From Bacteroidota bacterium (GTDB taxonomy: Bacteria > Bacteroidota > Bacteroidia > Chitinophagales > Chitinophagaceae): 5,560 nt of DNA. The stretch covers positions 1-5,560 of the forward strand of contig JAEWJV010000620.1 of assembly GCA_023386395.1 (NCBI GenBank), read 5' to 3'. How positions within the stretch are numbered: the stretch's first letter is position 1; every line of letters begins with the position of its first letter. This document shows, in pieces, positions 1 to 5,274 of this stretch. Under the pieces are notes generated by a model that made no database searches, was not told the DNA's origin, and saw only the letters and a program-made list of their open reading frames with translations. Both the position numbers and the translations under genes were made by a program.

Positions 1-535
1 GCCGCTTTAATGATGTGTTAAAAACATCTTTCTCTTTATAAATTTTCTTACTTAATTCGGTAAAAAAGGAACTGTTTCCTCTTTGTTCTATCAGCACTTC
101 CGTTTCAGTCGGATTGATGGTATGATTGAGTTCATGCAAAACACTTATACCTTCAATTGTTACTTGCTTACCATAAAATTTGGTTGTTATCTTTCCCTGT
201 AAGTAAATGCGTAATTCTTTCTGTATTTTTTTTGTTTTAGTATAAGTACGGGAATTATTTTTTGCAGATGAATTTTCTTGTTTTGCTTCTTTTTTATTTT
301 TATATGTATCGGCTAAATTTTTTTTATACTCATCGTAAACAAACTTTGTATTGGCGTTACTCAGTACTTCGTACGCTTCATTAATTTCTTTGAAAACTTC
401 TTCAAACTCTTTGTTACCATTGTGCCTGTCAGGATGATATTGCATTGCCAGCTTGCGATATGCTGCTTTAATCTCTTGCTCACTTACATTCGTTGCCACC
501 CCAAGAATTGTATAGTAATTCTTTGAAAAATTCAT
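1..535 (-). CDS. J-domain (DnaJ-like) co-chaperone, C-terminus outside window
   Basis: My reading of the minus strand from the ATG at 535 stays open for 178 codons to the window edge, so the gene is partial. Residues about 6-70 form a J domain: YYTILGV at the start, a helix II of the [16 protein letters not shown] type with the essential HPD at 34-36, then [15 protein letters not shown] and KFVYDEY. J domains stimulate the ATPase of cytoplasmic Hsp70 (DnaK) and bring clients to it. After the J domain comes a Lys/Asn/Gln-rich linker (about 70-120), then a beta-rich stretch ([19 protein letters not shown]). No Gly/Phe region and no CxxCxGxG zinc repeats are visible, so this is a specialised class C type J protein and not DnaJ itself. 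It starts 1 nt after the TAG of the preceding membrane protein gene and is the last visible gene of the operon. Its partner is unknown; the context suggests a membrane complex. The J-domain call is secure; the role is inferred. Confidence 0.93.
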   Translation of the reverse strand, partial: MNFSKNYYTILGVATNVSEQEIKAAYRKLAMQYHPDRHNGNKEFEEVFKEINEAYEVLSNANTKFVYDEYKKNLADTYKNKKEAKQENSSAKNNSRTYTKTKKIQKELRIYLQGKITTKFYGKQVTIEGISVLHELNHTINPTETEVLIEQRGNSSFFTELSKKIYKEKDVFNTSLKR

Positions 536-536
536 A

Positions 537-1526
537 CTACTTAGAGTTGATCAAAAAAGTTTTTATAAAATCATCTTGTGAAAGCGACTCTAGTTCTGGC
601 GGCTTTATTGTATTAAAAGGAGGATCGATATAATTTTCATGAAAAGATTTATCTAAATCAAACCGTTTAAAAATCGAACTATAATTTTCTTTAAACTTTT
701 CATAGTGAAATAATATCAACCTTTTTTCTGATTCTGTTTTTTTAATAAAGTATTCATTCTTTGATGAAATTGATTGTACTAAAAACACAGGCAATGCGAA
801 TAGAAATAAAACCAAGGCGATAATTAACCACGACATTTTATATTGAACTAATCCAACTTGTATTTCTTTCAGGAAAAAAATAGAAGTATTGATTTCATCA
901 GCGACTCTTATGTTTTCAGAAGAATGAATTTCATCTTCTTGTTGTCTTTTAATTTTTGACTCTTTAAGGTTCGTTTCAGCAACAGGGATTTTTAACCGAG
1001 CTTGTAAATTGTATCGAATGATTTCTTCATCTATCCTTTTAATTTCGTTGTTATGAAGAATTGTATTTTTTGTATTGAACGTATGTATTAATTCTTGTTT
1101 ATATAATTGAATATTTGATGCAATAGATTTTTCTGAAACAAGAACATATAGCGGACAGGCAACAATAAATCCAATAAATAATACAAAGCCAATCCTTGTA
1201 ACGTTAGACAAATGAATTCCTATTTTTTTCGTTTCATAAGTACGAGAGTTTTTTGAGAAGGTTTGAACCAGGAAAACATACAGGTTAAAAAACAATAATG
1301 CAAAAAAAAGTGCTAATAGCAATCCTATAAATACACTTTCAAAAAGATTATCGAATGCATAATACATTGAAAGGAGCGACAAAAATGCGTTCAAAACAAT
1401 GAAGCAACAGGTTAAATACAGCTTACCTTTTGTTGAAGTTTTAGTATCGGAAGCCAATGCATATTCAACACCAATTAAACTTAGCAGTCTTCTTTCTTTA
1501 ATGAAGTGAACAGATTTAGATGCCAT
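537..1526 (-). CDS. four-TM membrane protein with central coiled coil, diverged DUF4407-like paralogue
   Basis: This 329-aa protein has hydrophobic segments at about 36-57, 64-87, 110-131 and 232-252. A long charged helical stretch (about 133-225) lies between the third and fourth, and a polar tail follows (253-329). With N and C termini inside, the coiled coil would be periplasmic. The layout copies the DUF4407 protein encoded just upstream. YAF follows TM1 in both, and [10 protein letters not shown] (80-89) matches FNLDRFIVSS. Arg111 and Pro125 are 14 residues apart, as are Arg124 and Pro138 in the neighbour. The Pro in TM4 is followed 13-14 residues later by an aromatic residue in both. 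I infer homology at low identity, with the Asp-Arg of the NLDR motif lost. The ATG at 1526 overlaps the previous gene by 11 bp, and the stop lies 1 nt before the J-protein start, so translation is probably coupled. No enzymatic motif is seen. Function is unknown; a heteromeric partner of the DUF4407 protein is likely. Confidence 0.88.
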   Translation of the reverse strand: MASKSVHFIKERRLLSLIGVEYALASDTKTSTKGKLYLTCCFIVLNAFLSLLSMYYAFDNLFESVFIGLLLALFFALLFFNLYVFLVQTFSKNSRTYETKKIGIHLSNVTRIGFVLFIGFIVACPLYVLVSEKSIASNIQLYKQELIHTFNTKNTILHNNEIKRIDEEIIRYNLQARLKIPVAETNLKESKIKRQQEDEIHSSENIRVADEINTSIFFLKEIQVGLVQYKMSWLIIALVLFLFALPVFLVQSISSKNEYFIKKTESEKRLILFHYEKFKENYSSIFKRFDLDKSFHENYIDPPFNTIKPPELESLSQDDFIKTFLINSK

Positions 1527-2721
1527 TACTTTCTGTTTCTTTCACAAACGATGAAGGATCATTTTGAACATCTCTTATTTTTTGTTCTTTATAAGCTTCA
1601 ATGGCAGCACTGCTTAATGCGCTTTGCGTTTCCAGTGTTTGAATTTTTTCTTTCAGCTTCTTTATGGCTTCATGATAAATCACTTTATCCTTATTAACTC
1701 CCTTTTCATCTGGATAAAAGCCATGCATTATTTCTAATCCATTTTCAGCTTTTACTAATTCTTTAATATTTTCTTCCAAATAATCATACGGACTTTTAAT
1801 AAGCATCATTTTAAAGAAGATTGGCGTGAGCTCAATGGCTAAAAATAGAAGCGTAATAAACATGCTAATTAGTGGGCCTGAAACTTCTTCAGAAATTTTT
1901 ATCCGCTCTAACAAGCCATCTAATCCGGAAGCATATTTTGCGCTTTGATTAAGCGCTACTTCTCTGCGTTTTTCTATCTCTTCTTTTTCCTTTTTTGCTT
2001 TTGCATAATCGGGACTGGATTCTAGTAATTTGATTTCAGCACCTAATGCATCCATTTGCGCTTTAACAGCAAGAGCGCGTGGTCCAACAGTTATTATCCT
2101 TGCTTCATCTATGTATTGTTTTTCCAAATCACCATATCTTTTTTTCTTATCAATCAGGTCGCTTTCAATCTTGCCTAACGCTTCATCTTTTTTTCTTAAT
2201 TCTTCATTAAATAAACTATCTGTATGTGCTTTATATGCTTGTTCCTGTTCTTGTTGTTTTTCATGAAGTTTAATATCAATTTCAGTTTTAAACATCCTTA
2301 TTTCAATAGGTTTACTAATAGTGATTGCAATGATAGCACCCATCAACAATCTTGGCAGCGTACCTTTTATTTCTTGTTTTGTTATAGCTTCTGTACCATC
2401 TCCTTTGCCGGTACTTGAAACAATAAATCTATCAAGGTTGAAAATCATTAACCCCCAAAGCGTACCGAATATGAAAGAGAGTATTACAGTTAATGGATCA
2501 GTTGAATCTAATACTTGGGTATCAGTAACAGCTTTGAAATTATCGATAGCACTGCCACGCGGAGCGAAGATTGTATAAAAAGCATAACCGCCGGAGAGAC
2601 CAGCCATAATACCTGTCGCCAAAATAATTCCGCCCAGGCAGAGATATTTTACCTGGTCGCTGTAGGTACTTCTTTCAAGAATAAAACGGTCAGCGCCTGC
2701 AGCTTTCCAAAGAAGTTGCAT
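1516..2721 (-). CDS. DUF4407 domain membrane protein
   Basis: The protein is 401 aa from the ATG at 2721. It begins MQLLWKAAGADRFIL, the usual opening of DUF4407 proteins (Pfam PF14362), followed by TM1 (about 27-49, ending GLSGGYAFYTIF), TM2 (76-95), the conserved FNLDRFIVSS loop (94-103) and TM3 (about 124-138). A long Glu/Lys-rich coiled coil (about 141-276) leads to TM4 (283-304), and a cytoplasmic tail (305-401) contains a second short coiled coil. Positive charges favour N-in/C-in, which puts the main coiled coil in the periplasm. Start choice: the frame is also open to an ATG at 2763, which overlaps the upstream stop as ATGA and adds 14 residues. I prefer 2721 because it fits the family N-terminus and is preceded by GGGAGGT about 7 nt upstream. 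The molecular function of the family is not known to me. It lies between a small beta-rich protein gene and a probable paralogue, with a J-protein after that. The family call is firm; any structural or sensing role is inference. Confidence 0.93.
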   Translation of the reverse strand: MQLLWKAAGADRFILERSTYSDQVKYLCLGGIILATGIMAGLSGGYAFYTIFAPRGSAIDNFKAVTDTQVLDSTDPLTVILSFIFGTLWGLMIFNLDRFIVSSTGKGDGTEAITKQEIKGTLPRLLMGAIIAITISKPIEIRMFKTEIDIKLHEKQQEQEQAYKAHTDSLFNEELRKKDEALGKIESDLIDKKKRYGDLEKQYIDEARIITVGPRALAVKAQMDALGAEIKLLESSPDYAKAKKEKEEIEKRREVALNQSAKYASGLDGLLERIKISEEVSGPLISMFITLLFLAIELTPIFFKMMLIKSPYDYLEENIKELVKAENGLEIMHGFYPDEKGVNKDKVIYHEAIKKLKEKIQTLETQSALSSAAIEAYKEQKIRDVQNDPSSFVKETESNGI

Positions 2722-2726
2722 TAGTT

Positions 2727-2733
2727 TACCTCC
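2727..2733 (-). promoter_or_regulatory. Shine-Dalgarno-like site before the internal DUF4407 start
   Basis: On the minus strand the bases read GGGAGGT, about 6-7 nt before the ATG at 2721. Strong Shine-Dalgarno sites are uncommon in Bacteroidota, so this one is notable and favours 2721 over the ATG at 2763. The match could be chance, because in the longer frame the same bases encode Arg-Lys-Gly-Gly-Lys. Confidence 0.5.
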
Positions 2734-2759
2734 CTTTCGATGTTCGTAATACGGTGTCG

Positions 2760-3215
2760 TCATGTGCGAAGCTTTGATTTAAGAGATTGAATGTTGCATT
2801 TTATTGAGAAAGTGAATTGATGTGGCATTAGTTGTTTGTTCTTTATACTAATTGAAAAATTATAAAGCTTAGTTTCTTGTAATGAAGATTCGATGCGGTT
2901 TACTATGCTTAAATTTCTGATAGAAACTATTGTTTCTTTAGCTGCTTGAATCTTTATGTTTACAGGTTGCAGATTAAGGTTGATATTTTCTTTATGCCAG
3001 GTATTACGAAGCTGGATTAAAAAATTGTCTGCCTGTGAAAGTTTGATTAGTACAACACCTTGTGTTTTAAATATGCATTCACTTGTTGTAGGTATGTATA
3101 AATAACTTGCATAATCAGTCTTCCAATACAACAATAAAAAACCATTCTCTCTTAAAACAATTTGCTCATAATCAAGTGCCGTTAAACAAAATCTCCTGAA
3201 TCTGAAAACATGCAT
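2760..3215 (-). CDS. small hypothetical protein, beta-rich, first gene of the DUF4407/J-domain operon
   Basis: From the ATG at 3215 this is 151 aa; the frame is also open to a TTG at 3263 (167 aa). I prefer the ATG, but the start is uncertain. After a basic N-terminus (FRFRRF) the sequence alternates hydrophobic and polar residues in strand-like blocks: GFLLLYWKTDYASYLYIP, then CIFKTQGVVLIKLSQADNFLIQLRNTW, then NLNLQPVNIKI. The pattern of a Trp-containing strand, a short strand ending in IP, a GVV strand and an xIQLRNxW strand suggests an Ig-like or similar beta-sandwich of about 90 residues. A polar C-terminal part follows. There is no signal peptide and no obvious TM segment, so it is probably cytoplasmic. 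The TGA overlaps the ATG at 2763 (ATGA), which argues for coupling with the DUF4407 gene. I do not recognise a named family. It may be an adaptor for the membrane proteins encoded after it. Confidence 0.72.
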   Translation of the reverse strand: MHVFRFRRFCLTALDYEQIVLRENGFLLLYWKTDYASYLYIPTTSECIFKTQGVVLIKLSQADNFLIQLRNTWHKENINLNLQPVNIKIQAAKETIVSIRNLSIVNRIESSLQETKLYNFSISIKNKQLMPHQFTFSIKCNIQSLKSKLRT

Positions 3216-3329
3216 CAGTTGCCATTTCAGTTGTTGCAATTTGTATGAAGTTTTAGTTAACAAGGTTGTATTACAGGTTTTGGTTTTAAGAAAAGGTTTA
3301 GGGTTGAAAATATTATCAGTAAAAACGCC

Positions 3330-3542
3330 TTAAATTTTATCTTTCCCATTTACAAAGCGTTCTGCGTTCACCTTTGGCTTCGGAAAGTGACATTTTTTTA
3401 TTCCATGTTTACAATGGTTTAAACCCGGGCAATTGGCATTATAATGATACCTGGTGGCATTGGCGCTGTCGCAGATATAAACATCCCTGTTGCTGCAACT
3501 ATATGTCAGGATTAACAAGGCTATTATCAAAATTTTTTTCAC
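3330..3542 (-). CDS. small Cys/His-rich lipoprotein
   Basis: A 70-aa protein read from a GTG start at 3542. Residues 1-15 are a lipoprotein signal (MKKILIIALLILTYS) with Cys16 as the lipidated residue, followed by SNRD. The mature part holds a dense pattern: VYIC (Cys24), RYHYNANC (His33, Cys38), GLNHCKH (Cys44) and KKC (Cys51). Short Bacteroidota proteins of the type VYIC...YHxxxxCxGLxxC look much like this, and the spacing would suit a bound metal or disulfides outside the cytoplasm. The C-terminal Cys pair seen in some relatives is absent here; the tail is basic and polar. It lies 114 bp upstream of the ATG of the beta-rich protein on the same strand, so it could belong to the operon or be a separate unit. 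Function is unknown. Confidence 0.78.
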   Translation of the reverse strand: MKKILIIALLILTYSCSNRDVYICDSANATRYHYNANCPGLNHCKHGIKKCHFPKPKVNAERFVNGKDKI

Positions 3543-3635
3543 ATAATCTGACTATTTATTAAAGCAGTGATTTTTTCCTGGTAAGATTTATAACTTGTTA
3601 CGATTGATGCGCTCAATATGGTAATGTTGTCAAGT

Positions 3636-3643
3636 CAAATGTA
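3636..3643 (-). promoter_or_regulatory. possible -7 promoter box for the small lipoprotein gene
   Basis: On the minus strand the bases read TACATTTG, a full match to the Bacteroidota -7 element TAnnTTTG, about 95 nt before the GTG at 3542. No convincing TTTG -33 box lies 17-23 nt further upstream, so the call is tentative. Confidence 0.3.
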
Positions 3644-3664
3644 TGCGGGATGGAAAACTGAATC

Positions 3665-3680
3665 TTACGGGAAACCGTAA
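3665..3680. repeat. perfect inverted repeat TTACGG-GAAA-CCGTAA
   Basis: A 6-bp perfect stem with a 4-nt loop, about 90 bp after the stop of the 306-aa gene. It reads as a hairpin on either strand. No U-tract follows on the minus strand, so a normal intrinsic terminator is not supported. It may be an operator, a 3'-end stabilising hairpin, or part of the GGAA repeat cluster. Confidence 0.6.
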
Positions 3681-3683
3681 TGA

Positions 3684-3702
3684 TCCGGAATATTTTTCCG
3701 GA
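3684..3702. repeat. perfect inverted repeat TCCGGAA-N5-TTCCGGA
   Basis: A 7-bp perfect inverted repeat with spacer TATTT, 3 bp from the previous hairpin. It shares the CCGGAA word with the palindrome at 4745-4756 on the other side of the 306-aa gene. It could be a protein-binding site or an RNA hairpin at the 3' end of that gene; no T-run follows on the minus strand. Confidence 0.6.
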
Positions 3703-3767
3703 GATATCTTATGCCTCGGAACGATGTTATAAAGTTCAGGATGTAACAATGAACAAGCAGAACTTGA

Positions 3768-4688
3768 TTATTGAACACCCTGCTCCAGGTGATGTTTAAA
3801 GATATATTCAGTCAGCGGTTTTAAATGTTTTTTAAGATCAGATGGATACGCGCCAGGTGCAGTAAAATATTCAATGCTGCCATTTGTTCTTATATACCAA
3901 ACTGAACCAATGGCGTTGAGCGTAATGGTGTCCGGCCGATTTATTTTTTTTAGATGTGTAAGTGCGAATGTATCCAGTGCAACTATCAGTGCATCTCCAT
4001 GCTTTTCATTGCAGGGAGTTTGTTCATAATGATCGCCTGCCCAATACATACAACCTTCTACAGGCATTGTACTAAATGGGTTCATTGCTTGCTCATCATC
4101 TTTTTTCAGCCAATAAATAACTCCACCAACAAGTATCAATATTGCAATTATAATAAATGGCCTAGTGATTAATCGAAAACGGTTATTATTAACAACAGGC
4201 TTAATTGTTTGGGATCCTTCTGGTTGCTTTTCAATACCGGCAAGAGATATTGGCTCCATCATTACTAATTCTTTCTCATCATTTTCTCTGGTTTTTTCAA
4301 TAGCATTATCAACCAATATTGTGCTATCTGCATCGTACCGTTTTCCATACACGAAAGGCCTGGGCTCAAAATCAATCAGCCAGGCTAGTAGCTCAATATT
4401 TTTAATATCAGTGTCATTAATCCTGCCTGTAATAAATTTCCATAGCGGCTTGAACTTATCCCTATCATATTTTTCCATTGCCTTTAAGTCAACATCTTCA
4501 CCAGCTTTCCTTTCAAAAAAAGTGTTTAAAGCCGCCTGATCCTTCCGCTTAATACCGGCAGCAAAAAGCGCCACGCATTCATCCCGGAGTTTAGCAGGTG
4601 TCGGAGAAATTAGTCGTGATGAAAGTATGTTGGCTGCTCTCTTTTCCGCATAACAGCCCAGCACAAGCTTTGTGTAGTCAGCAAGCAT
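3768..4688 (-). CDS. single-pass membrane protein of an uncharacterised Bacteroidota family
   Basis: 306 aa from the ATG at 4688; a TTG three codons earlier (4697) is less likely. Residues about 1-120 form a soluble helical region (ISPTPAKLRDECVALFAAGI, DRDKFKPLWKFITGR, LLAWLIDFEPRPF). A polar linker (about 120-170) leads to one TM segment (about 177-194, PFIIIAILILVGGVIYWL) followed by KK. The C-terminal domain (about 195-306) contains GCMYWAGDHYEQTPC (Cys213, Cys226), ALDTFALTHLKKINRPDTIT, VWYIRTNGSIEYFTAPGAYP and a final LKPLTEYIFKHH. I recall this arrangement, especially the CMYW-DHY-PC block and PDTIT-VWY block, from conserved hypothetical proteins of Bacteroidota, but I know of no function. 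With the N-terminus inside, the C-terminal domain is periplasmic and the two Cys could form a disulfide. The gene stands alone, with repeats in both flanks. Confidence 0.88.
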   Translation of the reverse strand: MLADYTKLVLGCYAEKRAANILSSRLISPTPAKLRDECVALFAAGIKRKDQAALNTFFERKAGEDVDLKAMEKYDRDKFKPLWKFITGRINDTDIKNIELLAWLIDFEPRPFVYGKRYDADSTILVDNAIEKTRENDEKELVMMEPISLAGIEKQPEGSQTIKPVVNNNRFRLITRPFIIIAILILVGGVIYWLKKDDEQAMNPFSTMPVEGCMYWAGDHYEQTPCNEKHGDALIVALDTFALTHLKKINRPDTITLNAIGSVWYIRTNGSIEYFTAPGAYPSDLKKHLKPLTEYIFKHHLEQGVQ

Positions 4689-4717
4689 TTTCAGCAATTA
4701 GGTTTAAGTAAAACTAA

Positions 4718-4784
4718 GGAATTTATGGAATTTAACCGGTCTTACCGGAATTCCGGCGGAATTATTGGAATCTTCGGAACCGTT
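4718..4784. repeat. degenerate 9-bp periodic GGAA repeat
   Basis: GGAA words start at 4718, 4727, 4747, 4758, 4767 and 4776. Most steps are 9 bp, with one of 11 and one of 20. Units such as GGAATTTAT, GGAATTTAA, GGAATTATT and GGAATCTTC are close copies. The array directly precedes the 306-aa gene and abuts the plus-strand -33 box. Looser GGAA/GGAG words (3652, 3670, 3687, 3700, 3718) occur after that gene. Confidence 0.5.
4745..4756. repeat. 12-bp perfect palindrome CCGGAATTCCGG
   Basis: A perfect palindrome without spacer lies in the middle of the GGAA array, between the divergent 306-aa gene and the plus-strand promoter. It could be an operator for a dimeric regulator. A related palindrome with a 5-bp spacer lies at 3684-3702. 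Confidence 0.55.
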
Positions 4785-4817
4785 TGTTTATCAGCGAATT
4801 ATGCCTATCTAATTTTG
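4783..4817 (+). promoter_or_regulatory. Bacteroidota-type promoter for the 50-aa peptide unit
   Basis: A full -7 match, TAATTTTG (4810-4817), is preceded by TTTG at 4783-4786 (spacer 23) or TTTA at 4787-4790 (spacer 19). This fits the primary sigma factor consensus of the phylum (TTTG, about 19 nt, TAnnTTTG). Transcription would begin near 4824 and run through the 50-aa gene to the terminator at 5226. Confidence 0.6.
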
Positions 4818-4878
4818 TCTTGTCAATCAATTGATATCTCGTTAGCTAACAGATCTCCTGTACAGAGTTGATTAACCC

Positions 4879-4948
4879 GGGAGCTGCGAAAGCGGCGGCA
4901 GGTAACCGGTTTTGGGAAGCGTTTACAGCTTCCGCAATCCAGGCTCCC
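4879..4948 (+). other. GC-rich structured leader with nested inverted repeats
   Basis: The segment is visibly richer in GC than the rest of the window. GGGAGC (4879-4884) can pair with GCTCCC (4943-4948), enclosing a hairpin of GGAAGC (4915-4920) and GCTTCC (4928-4933) with a 7-nt loop. GGCGGCAG occurs at 4894-4901 and again at 4992-4999. The element lies in the inferred 5' leader of the peptide mRNA. I do not recognise a riboswitch family. It may be a regulatory leader, or an independent RNA. Confidence 0.35.
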
Positions 4949-5029
4949 CTCACTTCCCAACATGTAACGCTGCGCCAAAAGCACCGCGTATGGCGGCAGC
5001 ATTTTTCAAACATTTTAATTAATCAAACA

Positions 5030-5182
5030 ATGATTCAGTTGATCATAGCTTTATGGCTGGCGTTGGTGCCTGCCCATCACAATACAAACCCAACACATGG
5101 TAACGGTACACAGGTAACTACACAGGATGATACCGGTGGAGAAACAGAACCTATTCCACCGCCACCGCCACATCAACCATAA
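5030..5182 (+). CDS. 50-aa peptide with hydrophobic N-terminus and Pro-rich tail
   Basis: Read from the ATG at 5030, the peptide opens with MIQLIIALWLALVPA, a hydrophobic stretch ending in VPA, which could be a signal-peptidase site after Ala15. A polar middle follows (Asn, Thr, Gly, His), and then GGETEPIPPPPPHQP. The remaining 35-residue segment would be low-complexity and probably unstructured. No basic n-region is present, so it may equally be a membrane-anchored peptide. The frame stays open upstream to a TTG at 4868, but that extension runs through the GC-rich structured leader and has no ATG, so I reject it. The gene is bracketed by a good promoter and by a terminator 14 nt after its TAA, which supports a real unit. 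It sits just before a TPR lipoprotein gene. I do not recognise the family; an exported signal or accessory peptide is only a guess. Confidence 0.55.
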   Translation: MIQLIIALWLALVPAHHNTNPTHGNGTQVTTQDDTGGETEPIPPPPPHQP

Positions 5183-5195
5183 TTGGAATAGTTAC

Positions 5196-5226
5196 AAAAA
5201 AGGCAAGATGTATTCTTGCCTTTTTT
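5196..5226 (+). terminator. intrinsic terminator, probably bidirectional
   Basis: A perfect 13-bp stem (AAAAAAGGCAAGA at 5196-5208 with its complement at 5214-5226) closes a 5-nt TGTAT loop and ends in a T-run reaching 5227. It lies 14 nt after the stop of the 50-aa gene. The A-run on the left arm would give a U-tract on the other strand too, but no minus-strand gene ends here. Confidence 0.92.
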
Positions 5227-5230
5227 TATG

Positions 5231-5260
5231 TTTCCTCTTTTTAATAACTATTTATCTTTA
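5231..5260 (+). promoter_or_regulatory. weak candidate promoter for the TPR lipoprotein gene
   Basis: TTTC (5231-5234), an 18-nt spacer and TATCTTTA (5253-5260) resemble TTTG-N19-TAnnTTTG with one mismatch in each box. The strong terminator just upstream means the next gene needs its own promoter or readthrough, which supports this otherwise weak match. The leader would be only about 10 nt. Confidence 0.25.
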
Positions 5261-5274
5261 TCCAAACTACTGTT

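Larger units (their letters stand above)
4689..5029. other. 341-bp divergent intergenic region
   Basis: This gap separates the minus-strand 306-aa gene from the plus-strand 50-aa gene. It holds, in order, a run of GGAA words with about 9-bp period (4718-4784), a plus-strand promoter (4783-4817), and a GC-rich segment with nested inverted repeats (about 4868-5000). The last would be the mRNA leader of the small gene. I see no tRNA and no convincing coding frame. For the minus-strand gene only a weak -7-like match (TAGTTTTA on the minus strand, 4716-4709) is present. Confidence 0.6.

Noticed and set aside
2030..2724. Overlapping plus-strand open frames opposite the DUF4407 gene
   Set aside because: They are antisense shadows of a well-supported coding sequence and show Ser/Cys/Phe-rich nonsense composition.
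3374..3562. 62-aa plus-strand frame opposite the small lipoprotein
   Set aside because: The minus-strand frame has a lipobox signal peptide and a Cys/His pattern; the plus frame has neither.
3665..3702. Intrinsic terminator for the 306-aa gene
   Set aside because: Both hairpins are perfect but neither is followed by a U-tract on the minus strand.
3954..4539. Plus-strand frames opposite the 306-aa gene
   Set aside because: Antisense to a gene with clear domain structure; no start signals or family features.
4689..4697. TTG start at 4697 for the 306-aa gene
   Set aside because: An ATG three codons later is the simpler start; nothing supports the extra residues.
4868..5000. tRNA or known structured RNA in the GC-rich segment
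   Set aside because: No T-loop, anticodon arm or CCA end, and no motif of RNase P, tmRNA or 6S RNA could be seen.
4868..5029. Extension of the 50-aa ORF to a TTG start giving 104 aa
   Set aside because: No ATG, no recognisable protein similarity, and it runs through the GC-rich leader; the ATG at 5030 gives a coherent peptide.
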